A stretch of DNA of 49,533 nt from an uncultured Verrucomicrobia subdivision 3 bacterium (GTDB lineage: Bacteria > Verrucomicrobiota > Verrucomicrobiia > Limisphaerales > UBA11358). The DNA is taken from positions 1 through 49,533 of the forward strand of contig CAIXBQ010000146.1 in the NCBI GenBank assembly GCA_903917705.1, written 5' to 3'. Position numbers and translations under genes: made by a program. The first letter of the stretch is position 1. The number at the start of each line of letters is the position of its first letter. Below are positions 18,638 to 24,505 of this stretch, in pieces. Under the pieces are notes generated by a model. The model ran no database searches and was not told the origin of the DNA. It saw only the letters and a program-made list of their open reading frames with translations.

Positions 18638-20250
18638 AAACCCTTCGTCATCTCTTTTGGATCCTGCCCGTTATGGCCGCGCTCGCGGCCCGCGCCGCCC
18701 TGCCTGTCGCCACGCCGCTGGGCGCCCTGGCGCAATCGCTGCACGGCCCGGCGCGCGTGGCCGCCGATGCCGCCGGCAACCGGTATGTCACCGATCCGGC
18801 CGCCGGCCGCGTGGCGGTGTTCGATGCCTTCGGCCAGCTGCGCGCCGTCCATGACGGCTTCGCCGGGCCGCTGGCCATTGCGGTGGGCGGCGACGGCCGG
18901 ATTTATCTGGGCGAGGAGGCCGCCGGCAGCGTCACCGTTTTCGACGCGGCGTGGAACCGGCTCTACCAGCTCGGCGCGGGCGCCGGCGAATTTTCGTTGC
19001 CGGGCCAGCTCGCCGTGGACCCGCTCGCGCCGGACACCGTTTATGTGGCCGACAGCCCGGCGAACCTGGTCCGCGTTTATCACGGGGCCGTGGCCGCCGG
19101 CTCGTTTGGCGGCGCGGGCGCCGGCGACGGCCAGTTCGATTTTCCCGCCGGCGTGGCCGTCCGGACGAACGGCGAGGTCCTGGTCGTGGACCAGAACAAC
19201 GACCGGGTGGAGGTGTTCACCAACGGGGTTTTTGTCCGCAAATTTTCGCTCGGGTCCGGCGGCATGTTCGGCGGCCCGTCCGGCCGCTCCCAGGCCCTGT
19301 GCGTGGACGGCGCCGGCCGCGCGTTTGTGGCCGATTCCCTGCAGGGAACCGTGAAGGTGTTCGATGCCGGCACCGGCGCGGCCCTGGGCACCGTCGGCAA
19401 TTTCGGCGGCGCCCCCGGCCAGTTGAACCTCCCGCTCGGCCTCGGGCTGGACGGGTACGGCCGCCTGTGCGTCGCGTCCGCCAACAATGCGCGCGTGGAA
19501 TTGTTCGGCGTGGATTCGTTCCTGAATTTTTCCGTGTCCGCGTCGGGCGGCCGCCTGGCCGCCGGCAATGATCTGGTGTTCAACGTCACGGCCGGCGGGG
19601 TCGGCCAGTCGTTTCAATGGCGGAAAAACGGCGTCGACCTGGCCGGCGCCACCAATGGCGCGCTGGTCCTTCCCGGCGCCGGGGCCGGCGACAGCGGCAA
19701 TTATTCCGTCGTCATCACCGGCGCGTCCGGCTCCGTCACCAGCAGCGTCACCCCGGTGACCGTGCTGGCGCCGCCGGTTATTTTGAGCGGGCCGCAGAGC
19801 CGGACGGTGCTCGCGGGCGTCGATGTGTCGTTTTCCGTCGCGGCGGGCGGTTCCAGCCTGGGCTTCCAGTGGCAGTTCAACGGGCACAATTTGGAGGGCG
19901 CCACCGGCCCCGCCCTGGCCTTGCCGGCGGTCCAATCCGCGCAAGCCGGCCAGTATTCCGTCGTCGTGACCAATGCCGTGGGCAGCGTCGCCAGCGCCCC
20001 GGCCGGCCTGGCGGTCATCACGCCGCCGGTGGTCATGGACATCGTGGCCTCCGGCCTGTCCACCAACCGGTTGTTCGGGCTGACCGTGAACCTCGATCCG
20101 GGCTTCAGCTATTCGCTCGAGGCCAGCGCGGACTTGTTCCAATGGCAGCCCGTCACCACCTTCGGCGGCGACGGCGGCCTGTTCGACTTTGTGGATTCAG
20201 ATTCCACCAATTACTGGAACCGCTTCTACCGCCTCCGCTGGTCCCCCTGA
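18634..20250 (+). CDS. Secreted NHL-propeller protein with two Ig-like domains
   Basis: A 538-residue protein: signal peptide (about 1-22), an NHL propeller (residues 30-295, repeated 'V-A-x-D-x-x-G-x-x-Y/F-V-x-D' blades), two Ig-like domains (about 300-380 and 385-465, each with the 'F-Q-W-x-x-N-G-x-x-L-x-G-A-T' and 'G-x-Y-S-V-V-V/I-T' signatures), and a C-terminal module ending F-Y-R-L-R-W-S-P. That last module also closes the proteins at 24492-27323 and 44834-47077. It is the last gene of the cytochrome cluster. Likely a surface or periplasmic scaffold; partner unknown. The start overlaps the upstream stop as ATGA, which fixes it. Confidence 0.85.
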   Translation: MKTLRHLFWILPVMAALAARAALPVATPLGALAQSLHGPARVAADAAGNRYVTDPAAGRVAVFDAFGQLRAVHDGFAGPLAIAVGGDGRIYLGEEAAGSVTVFDAAWNRLYQLGAGAGEFSLPGQLAVDPLAPDTVYVADSPANLVRVYHGAVAAGSFGGAGAGDGQFDFPAGVAVRTNGEVLVVDQNNDRVEVFTNGVFVRKFSLGSGGMFGGPSGRSQALCVDGAGRAFVADSLQGTVKVFDAGTGAALGTVGNFGGAPGQLNLPLGLGLDGYGRLCVASANNARVELFGVDSFLNFSVSASGGRLAAGNDLVFNVTAGGVGQSFQWRKNGVDLAGATNGALVLPGAGAGDSGNYSVVITGASGSVTSSVTPVTVLAPPVILSGPQSRTVLAGVDVSFSVAAGGSSLGFQWQFNGHNLEGATGPALALPAVQSAQAGQYSVVVTNAVGSVASAPAGLAVITPPVVMDIVASGLSTNRLFGLTVNLDPGFSYSLEASADLFQWQPVTTFGGDGGLFDFVDSDSTNYWNRFYRLRWSP

Positions 20251-20255
20251 CCTCC

Positions 20256-20322
20256 GCTTTCCGCTTTGCGATTGCCCGTGCGGCCCGCACTTTCAACCTT
20301 CAACTTTCAACTTTCAACCTGT
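20256..20322 (+). repeat. Dispersed 35-bp repeat followed by TTCAAC-type simple repeat
   Basis: Bases 20256-20290 match 22025-22059 at 32 of 35 positions. They are followed by a short run of CTTTCAAC/CTTCAAC units (20291-20322). Related shorter strings (TTTCCGATTTTCGCTTT) occur near 21688 and 44750, so this is one member of an intergenic repeat family. Confidence 0.7.
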
Positions 20323-20335
20323 AACTTCCCTTCCC

Positions 20336-20770
20336 ATGTTCGACGTAAAAAGGTTTTCATTGCCGGACCCGGCGCTGGCGGAGCCGGCCTTCGCCATCCG
20401 GCGCGAGGTGTTTGTCCGGGAGCAGGGCATCGACGCCGCCCTGGAATACGACCACGAGGAAGCCGCCCGCCACTACCTGCTGTTCTTTGATGGCCGGCCC
20501 ATTGCCACCGCCCGCTGGCGGGAAACGGGGTCGGGGATCAAGCTGGAGCGGTTCGCCGTGCTGGCACCGTTCCGCCGCCGGGGCGTCGGCGCCGGTCTGC
20601 TCCGGGAAGTGCTGCGGGATGTGGTTCCGCTGGGCAAAACGATTTATCTGCATTCGCAGCTGCGCGCCGTGCCCTTTTATGAGCGGAACGGTTTCAGCAA
20701 AGTCGGGGACCCGTTCGCCGAGGCCGGCATCGCCCACTTCAAGATGCAATGGCCGACCACTGACCACTGA
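20336..20770 (+). CDS. GNAT-family N-acetyltransferase
   Basis: A 144-residue cytosolic protein with the GNAT fold: strand/helix 'AIRREVFVREQGID' at residues 20-33, the central strand 'KLERFAVLAPFR', the acetyl-CoA pyrophosphate loop RRRGVGAGLL at 80-89 (R-x-x-G-x-G/A), and the late strand 'AVPFYERNGF' near 111-120. This is close to the ElaA/PhnO-like group of small acetyltransferases whose substrates are mostly unknown. ATG 20336 gives the full domain; upstream in-frame sequence is repeat DNA and not coding. It stands alone between the cytochrome cluster and the vapBC pair, with a stop embedded in a CCACTGA repeat. Confidence 0.88.
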   Translation: MFDVKRFSLPDPALAEPAFAIRREVFVREQGIDAALEYDHEEAARHYLLFFDGRPIATARWRETGSGIKLERFAVLAPFRRRGVGAGLLREVLRDVVPLGKTIYLHSQLRAVPFYERNGFSKVGDPFAEAGIAHFKMQWPTTDH

Positions 20771-20779
20771 CCACTGACG
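20757..20779 (+). repeat. Short CCACTGA tandem repeat overlapping the GNAT stop
   Basis: Three units of CCACTGA occur back to back, so the last residues of the acetyltransferase (T-T-D-H) are encoded by the repeat. A related CAGTGGTCCGTGGTCCAC string is found at 44802-44820. Confidence 0.7.
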
Positions 20780-20842
20780 ACCGCCCCATCTTGGCCCCAG
20801 CCGAATGGCCACAGTTTTTAAGAAAATGCTGGAGTGTCGCCA

Positions 20843-21271
20843 TCAGGTCAGGGGGTTGTTCCATTTCAGCCCCGGAAATCGCGAAAAGTCCGCGTCCGTG
20901 GTATGCAGAATCAAGCCGCGTTCGATGGCCAGCGCGGCCAGGTGCGCGTCGGTCGTCAGGTTGCCCGCCGAGCCGATATGGTGCAGCAGGGAAGACCAGG
21001 TTTGAAAATGGGTGGGGGCCGGATGCACCAGATGAACGTGCGGCAGCTCCAGCCATTCCGCTATCCGCCCCGTGGCCTCCTCCACCCGCATGGGCCGTTC
21101 AAAGACTTTCGGATGTGTGGCAATCCGGACAAAGCCCAAAATCACCACCCAGGCCAGGGCCACGCCTTCATTTCCTTGCAGGCATTGGTTCCACCAACGA
21201 AACGCTTTTTGATGGTGCGGAGCGCGCGGGTTATGCGCGTAAAGCAGCAGGTTAATGTCGGGCAGAATCAT
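20843..21271 (-). CDS. vapC: PIN-domain toxin, VapC type
   Basis: A 142-residue PIN-domain ribonuclease. It opens with the canonical MILPDINLLLYAHN (acidic D5) and has the second acidic cluster at D108 (TTDAHLAALA) and the third at D126/D128 (TTDADFSRF), matching the metal-binding site of VapC toxins that cleave RNA. The start ATG at 21271 is preceded by non-family sequence in the same frame, so the longer reading is rejected. It overlaps the upstream antitoxin gene by 20 bases, the usual toxin-antitoxin arrangement, and would be co-transcribed with it. Confidence 0.88.
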   Translation of the reverse strand: MILPDINLLLYAHNPRAPHHQKAFRWWNQCLQGNEGVALAWVVILGFVRIATHPKVFERPMRVEEATGRIAEWLELPHVHLVHPAPTHFQTWSSLLHHIGSAGNLTTDAHLAALAIERGLILHTTDADFSRFPGLKWNNPLT

Positions 21272-21530
21272 CCTTGGCCGCCTTTCGCAGGTAGTCCTCC
21301 ACCTCAAGTTCATCCACCAACTGGTTCAAGCGATCCAGGTCCAGGCCGGCTCGGGAGGCGCCAAAATCGTGGGGGCGGACCATGATTTCCCGTTTTGTTT
21401 CAGTCAGACTTTCGGCCAGTCCTTTCCTCAATGCTTTATTGACCACCTCCTTGAAAGGTTTGTCCAATTCCCGCGCTTTGCGTTGGAGAATCCCGGCCAG
21501 ATCGTCGTCAATCGTCAAAGTCGTTCTCAT
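21252..21530 (-). CDS. vapB: Ribbon-helix-helix antitoxin, VapB type
   Basis: A 92-residue protein with an N-terminal ribbon-helix-helix: strand MRTTLTIDDDL, then helices A-G-I-L-Q-R-K-A-R-E-L-D-K and K-E-V-V-N-K-A-L-R-K-G-L. The acidic C-terminal half would wrap the PIN toxin encoded just downstream. Antitoxins of this type bind their own promoter, and an inverted repeat sits immediately upstream (see 21538-21573). I chose ATG 21530 because MRTTLTID is the conserved start of the fold and the promoter lies just ahead of it. Confidence 0.85.
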   Translation of the reverse strand: MRTTLTIDDDLAGILQRKARELDKPFKEVVNKALRKGLAESLTETKREIMVRPHDFGASRAGLDLDRLNQLVDELEVEDYLRKAAKDDSARH

Positions 21531-21537
21531 TAAAAGC

Positions 21538-21573
21538 ATCATGACACATCATAAATTGATGTCAAGGCATCAA
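21538..21573 (-). promoter_or_regulatory. Putative vapBC promoter and operator
   Basis: On the minus strand a perfect TTGACA -35 (21565-21560), a 16-base spacer and a CATGAT -10 (21543-21538) point at the vapB start, which lies only about eight bases downstream, implying a nearly leaderless mRNA. A perfect 6-bp inverted repeat, TTGATG (21556-21561) and CATCAA (21568-21573), overlaps the -35 box and is a natural site for the ribbon-helix-helix antitoxin. Confidence 0.5.
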
Positions 21574-21789
21574 GGTGTAAAGCGGCAAACCGTTACTTAT
21601 CAAAATCGACCACCTTTGATTGCTCCGCTGTTCTCGCTCCAAACTCCTATCTTCTGACCTCCGTCCTCTTTTCGCAGGTCGGCCCTTTCCGATTTTCGCT
21701 TTCCCCTTTTCCCTTTGCCGTCATAATTCGTAATTCAAAATTCGTAAATCGTAATTCTTCCTTGTCCCCTTGTCCCCATAACTGGTGAC

Positions 21790-21817
21790 AAGACAGAAAT
21801 CCCGGATGTGTTAATCT
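21790..21817 (+). promoter_or_regulatory. Putative promoter of the small RNA
   Basis: AAGACA at 21790-21795 (-35, four of six), a 16-base spacer, and TGT-TAATCT with an extended TG at 21809-21817 (-10). The predicted start falls at about 21824, exactly where the first hairpin begins. Confidence 0.45.
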
Positions 21818-21823
21818 ATTGGC

Positions 21824-21897
21824 GTTGGGAGTAGTGACCCAACCGAAAAACATAGTGTTGTTGAAGAAGCCCGGAGTAGTGTCCGGGCTTTTTTCTT
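21824..21897 (+). ncRNA. Candidate three-hairpin small RNA with repeated TAGTG motif
   Basis: Three successive hairpins: GTTGGG/CCCAAC at 21824-21843 with loop AGTAGTGA; a small AACA/TGTT stem at 21849-21859 with loop TAG; and AAGCCCGGA/TCCGGGCTT at 21867-21890 with loop GTAGTG, followed by a T-run, which makes the last one an intrinsic terminator. The sequence TAGTG recurs in or at the edge of each loop. There is no ORF of note in the transcript. I do not recognise the family; a promoter precedes it at correct spacing. Confidence 0.5.
21867..21897 (+). terminator. Intrinsic terminator of the candidate small RNA
   Basis: A perfect 9-bp stem AAGCCCGGA/TCCGGGCTT with a six-base loop is followed by TTTTTTCTTTT. 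The T-run is only on the plus strand side, setting the direction. Confidence 0.75.
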
Positions 21898-22024
21898 TTG
21901 CCCGATCAAAGTCCGCAGGCTATTTGCGTGGGCGTTTCGGAGTTCTGAAGATCCGACCTTCGTATTTTTAGTGTGTTTGGTGGTTAATAATCTTTGTTCC
22001 CTTGTTCCTTGGTTGTTCTTTTTC

Positions 22025-22059
22025 GCTTTCCGATTTGCGATAGCCCGTGCGGCACGCAC
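22025..22059 (+). repeat. Second copy of the 35-bp dispersed intergenic repeat
   Basis: Matches 20256-20290 with three differences over 35 bases (core TTTGCGAT-x-GCCCGTGCGGC). Not part of any gene. Confidence 0.75.
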
Positions 22060-22281
22060 CCATCCGTGTTTCATCTGTCATTGACCGTGCGATTTACTAA
22101 AACCATTTTCGCTTATTTTTTCAGCGCGTGCAAGAAAAATTGCAGGGAAAACTTTTCCTAAATCCGCGCTGTAAATGTTTTCATCGCGTTGATATTCGCT
22201 GACTTGATTGCTTGTTGTCAACGCTCTCCGCTTGCTGGTCTCTCACAGGGCGGGAAGTTTAGACGCTAACTCACTTGTCAA

Positions 22282-22446
22282 ATGGCTTTGACGAGGGTGC
22301 GGTCACGGACGCCCAAAGAATTTGCGCTGTGGCGACGGGCGATCCTGTCGGCGATTTTCTTGGACGAACGTGGCTTGACGACGAATTTTCCACCGACCAC
22401 ACTGGCGGTGCTAAATAAAACAACGACGAAAAAAAATAAATTATAA
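22282..22446 (+). CDS. Possible 54-residue small protein
   Basis: An ATG at 22282 opens a 54-codon frame ending TAA at 22444-22446. The peptide is basic at the N-terminus (M-A-L-T-R-V-R-S-R-T-P-K-E-F), has a short amphipathic/hydrophobic middle (LWRRAILSAIFL) and a lysine-rich tail. No family is recognised, and no good ribosome-binding site precedes it. It is followed within 30 bases by a large hairpin element, so gene plus hairpin may be one unit. Confidence 0.3.
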   Translation: MALTRVRSRTPKEFALWRRAILSAIFLDERGLTTNFPPTTLAVLNKTTTKKNKL

Positions 22447-22469
22447 TTTTGCGTAGCTGCGGCTACGGG

Positions 22470-22582
22470 CTGCCCCGAAAACCTCGAATTTTCCAAGCCC
22501 GCACAGCAACTGACCGAGCGCGCCCAAATGGGCGCGGCTTGGCGTGCTTGCTGTGTAGGCGCTTCGAGGTGCCTCGGGGCAG
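22470..22582 (+). ncRNA. 113-base nested imperfect hairpin upstream of the LuxR-type gene
   Basis: Four paired blocks are nested symmetrically: CTGCCCCGA with TCGGGGCAG (outer), CCTCGAA with TTCGAGG, CACAGCAA with TTGCTGTG, and CGCGCCC with GGGCGCG closed by an AAAT loop. That is 31 base pairs in all, with internal loops between. A competing 7-bp pair, CCAAGCC with GGCTTGG, could form only by disrupting the CACAGCAA helix or as a pseudoknot. The element lies 67 bases before the regulator's ATG, so it may be a structured leader, an independent RNA, or a DNA recombination site. The type is uncertain; the structure is directly visible. Confidence 0.55.
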
Positions 22583-22649
22583 GGTGTGTTAAGTCCGCGC
22601 CTCTTCGTTTTTAGATTTCCCGTGACTGACAGGCTGGCGAACTGCCAAC

Positions 22650-23105
22650 ATGAATCCAAGCCAATCGCTAATTGCACCATCCGTGAAAAGCCAGCGAGAT
22701 TTACGCCGCACGTTGCGGGGAGCATCACTCCTCAGCGATCATGCTTGGCTTGAGATTGGCCGCACTCTGAAAATCACCAAGCGCGAGTTGCAGATTGTCC
22801 AGAGCGTTTTTGACAATCAGCACGAGCCGGCGATTGCCAAACGATTCAAGATTTCGCCGCACACCGTTCACATGCACTTGAACCGGCTTTTCAAGAAACT
22901 CAACGTCACTAGCCGAACCGAGTTGGTGCTGCGGATCGTGGAACAGATGGTCGCGCTCACCCTTTCAGAAACCGCCGTGCTTCCCCCCATTTGTCCGCAC
23001 CAACACACCGGAGATTGTCGTATGCACAACCCGCCCGCACCGCCGCAAACCCGTAAAACCGCAAGCTCAGTTGCCATTATCCACTCGGCGGCGCGTGTAG
23101 GCTGA
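22650..23105 (+). CDS. LuxR/GerE-type HTH transcriptional regulator
   Basis: A 151-residue protein with a LuxR-type helix-turn-helix at residues 40-98: L-K-I-T-K-R-E-L-Q-I-V opens it, 'AIAKRFKISPHTVHMHL' is the recognition unit and 'LFKKLNVTSRTELVLRIV' closes it. There is no receiver or ligand-binding domain, only a 35-residue N-terminus and a Pro/Thr/His-rich tail (H-Q-H-T-G-D-C-R-M-H could bind a metal). Such stand-alone GerE domains often control neighbouring genes, so it may govern the secreted-protein genes downstream. Long structured sequence precedes it. Confidence 0.85.
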   Translation: MNPSQSLIAPSVKSQRDLRRTLRGASLLSDHAWLEIGRTLKITKRELQIVQSVFDNQHEPAIAKRFKISPHTVHMHLNRLFKKLNVTSRTELVLRIVEQMVALTLSETAVLPPICPHQHTGDCRMHNPPAPPQTRKTASSVAIIHSAARVG

Positions 23106-23250
23106 TTAGCCGTCTTTTCAAGCCCACGTAATTTGTTACAATTTCTACAAATCAGAAAAAGAATGGGCCTGCAAAAAAATATTTCGCAATGCCAGCGGGC
23201 AAAACTATCGGGTGATTTTTTATCTTTAAAAGCAGCCAACAAGGAAAAGA

Positions 23251-23634
23251 ATGAAACAAATACCAAGTCATATCGGAATCAGCGCCATGGTCCTCGTAGT
23301 CGGTCTTTCGCCGCTGTCGGGCTTTGCCGGAGATGCCGGCGGTTTATGGGTCATGGGCGGCCCGGCTTTGCGCGGCGGCATGGATGTCAAAATCACCGGT
23401 TCATCCTACGCCCAGATGCAGGGATTGAACACCGACGCCGGGATTGGCATTGGCAATGCCGGTGCCTACGGTGACCGGATTTGCGAACGCCAGCTTGACC
23501 GGCTGATGGAACGCTACAAGGACAGCAACACCGATTTCTGCGGCGCGTATCAAGTCGCCCGTCTGATTGTGGATGCCGGTGGCGGGAGCGGCAGCCATGA
23601 CAATCCAACGCCGCCGCCGCCGCCAAAAGCCTAA
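23251..23634 (+). CDS. Small secreted protein of unknown function
   Basis: A 127-residue protein with a signal peptide (residues 1-26, cleavage near GFA-G), a Gly-rich middle that looks beta-stranded ('GGMDVKITGSSYAQMQGLN'), one Cys pair, and a Pro-rich end (five consecutive prolines). AAGGA lies six bases before the ATG, a better site than most genes here. It is the first gene after the LuxR-type regulator and is followed by two other exported proteins, so it may belong to a secreted complex. No family recognised. Confidence 0.65.
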   Translation: MKQIPSHIGISAMVLVVGLSPLSGFAGDAGGLWVMGGPALRGGMDVKITGSSYAQMQGLNTDAGIGIGNAGAYGDRICERQLDRLMERYKDSNTDFCGAYQVARLIVDAGGGSGSHDNPTPPPPPKA

Positions 23635-23677
23635 ATTGAAATCATGTCGCAGCTTTAGTCAGGGCAAAACTAAACGC

Positions 23678-24505
23678 ATGAAGATCAAACCAAAAATTAT
23701 CAGTTTTGTCATTTCGATCGTTTGGGTTGCCATCATTGACGTTGAGCTATCTTGTGCAAGGGGTTCTGAAATTCATGGCCCGAATAGTTATGTATTTGTT
23801 GGCTTTTATGCCGGTGGAGCCGGGCCAATGCCTGTAAGCCCGGTAAATCGCTTTCTCGTGGTTTCTGCCGATGGACGCGGTCAGGCATACGAAGTGGCAA
23901 ATTCGCCCGTTGGCGATCAACTCGTCAGCTTGGAAGAGAAACAGGTTGATGCCAATAAGTTGTTTGATTATCTCTCCAAACATTTATCTCAATTACCGTC
24001 TTCGCCAGTTCATCCCCCGAAAAACGACGGAATGGCAGATGAATATGTTGCTCCGAATGTTGAGGTAGCCATCAAAATGTCCCAAGACAAGGCTTACCAT
24101 TGGGAAGGCCAGGAAAAGGAGCTTCCAAAAAAAATAAAGGAGCTTGTTAACTTGGTTGAAAACAATCTCCACACTGGGCAAGCGGTTTCAGTGAAAAAAC
24201 CTTATGCCTTTCTGGTTGCCAATTGGCTTAATCCACTCAATGCGGCTCAATATAGGCGGGAAGGGATGTTGTATGCAGTTGGTTCAGGCACGAATTCGGC
24301 CAGTGCGTTTGTTTTGGCCTCGTTACAACACCCATTTCAATTGATTCCAGTGAATCAGGAGACAAATCCATTTGTGCGGTATTGCCGTAACTTCAATCCC
24401 GGCCTACAGACATTGGAAGCCAGCTATTTGGGAAAAGATTTTCAGATTCGGAGCGTCGCAATCACAACCAATTCAAAAATCGGAGTCATAAATGAAAGCA
24501 AATAA
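23678..24505 (+). CDS. Exported protein of unknown function
   Basis: A 275-residue protein beginning at ATG 23678 with a signal-like segment (KIISFVISIVWVAIIDV), followed by a soluble alpha/beta region with a lysine-rich helix (ELPKKIKELVNLVENN). The start is chosen because upstream in-frame sequence is arginine-rich and belongs to the end of the previous gene in another frame. Its TAA overlaps the start of the CLCA-like gene by 14 bases, so the two are probably co-translated. No domain recognised. The mostly non-GC-rich codon choice differs from the cytochrome cluster. Confidence 0.65.
   Translation: MKIKPKIISFVISIVWVAIIDVELSCARGSEIHGPNSYVFVGFYAGGAGPMPVSPVNRFLVVSADGRGQAYEVANSPVGDQLVSLEEKQVDANKLFDYLSKHLSQLPSSPVHPPKNDGMADEYVAPNVEVAIKMSQDKAYHWEGQEKELPKKIKELVNLVENNLHTGQAVSVKKPYAFLVANWLNPLNAAQYRREGMLYAVGSGTNSASAFVLASLQHPFQLIPVNQETNPFVRYCRNFNPGLQTLEASYLGKDFQIRSVAITTNSKIGVINESK

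Larger units (their letters stand above)
21574..22281. other. Intergenic stretch: dispersed repeats and a candidate small RNA
   Basis: No convincing protein gene. The first part holds AT-rich degenerate repeats (AATTCGTAATTC-like, 21722-21755) and members of the TTTCCGATTTTCGCTTT repeat family. 21790-21897 is a candidate small RNA, annotated separately. 22025-22059 is the second copy of the 35-bp dispersed repeat. Composition drops to visibly lower GC across this stretch. Confidence 0.6.

Noticed and set aside
254-20142. Many long open frames antisense to the cytochrome and NHL genes
   Set aside because: They arise from GC-rich third positions of the true genes, lack signals or domains, and are Arg/Gly/Ala-rich.
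20757-20779. CRISPR-like repeat
   Set aside because: Units are seven bases with no spacers; a simple tandem repeat.
22450-22594. Integron attC-like reading of the 113-base hairpin (a GTTAAGT matches GTTRRRY just after it)
   Set aside because: The matching RYYYAAC core is not present on the left side and no tyrosine integron integrase is in the window; the 7-mer is expected by chance.
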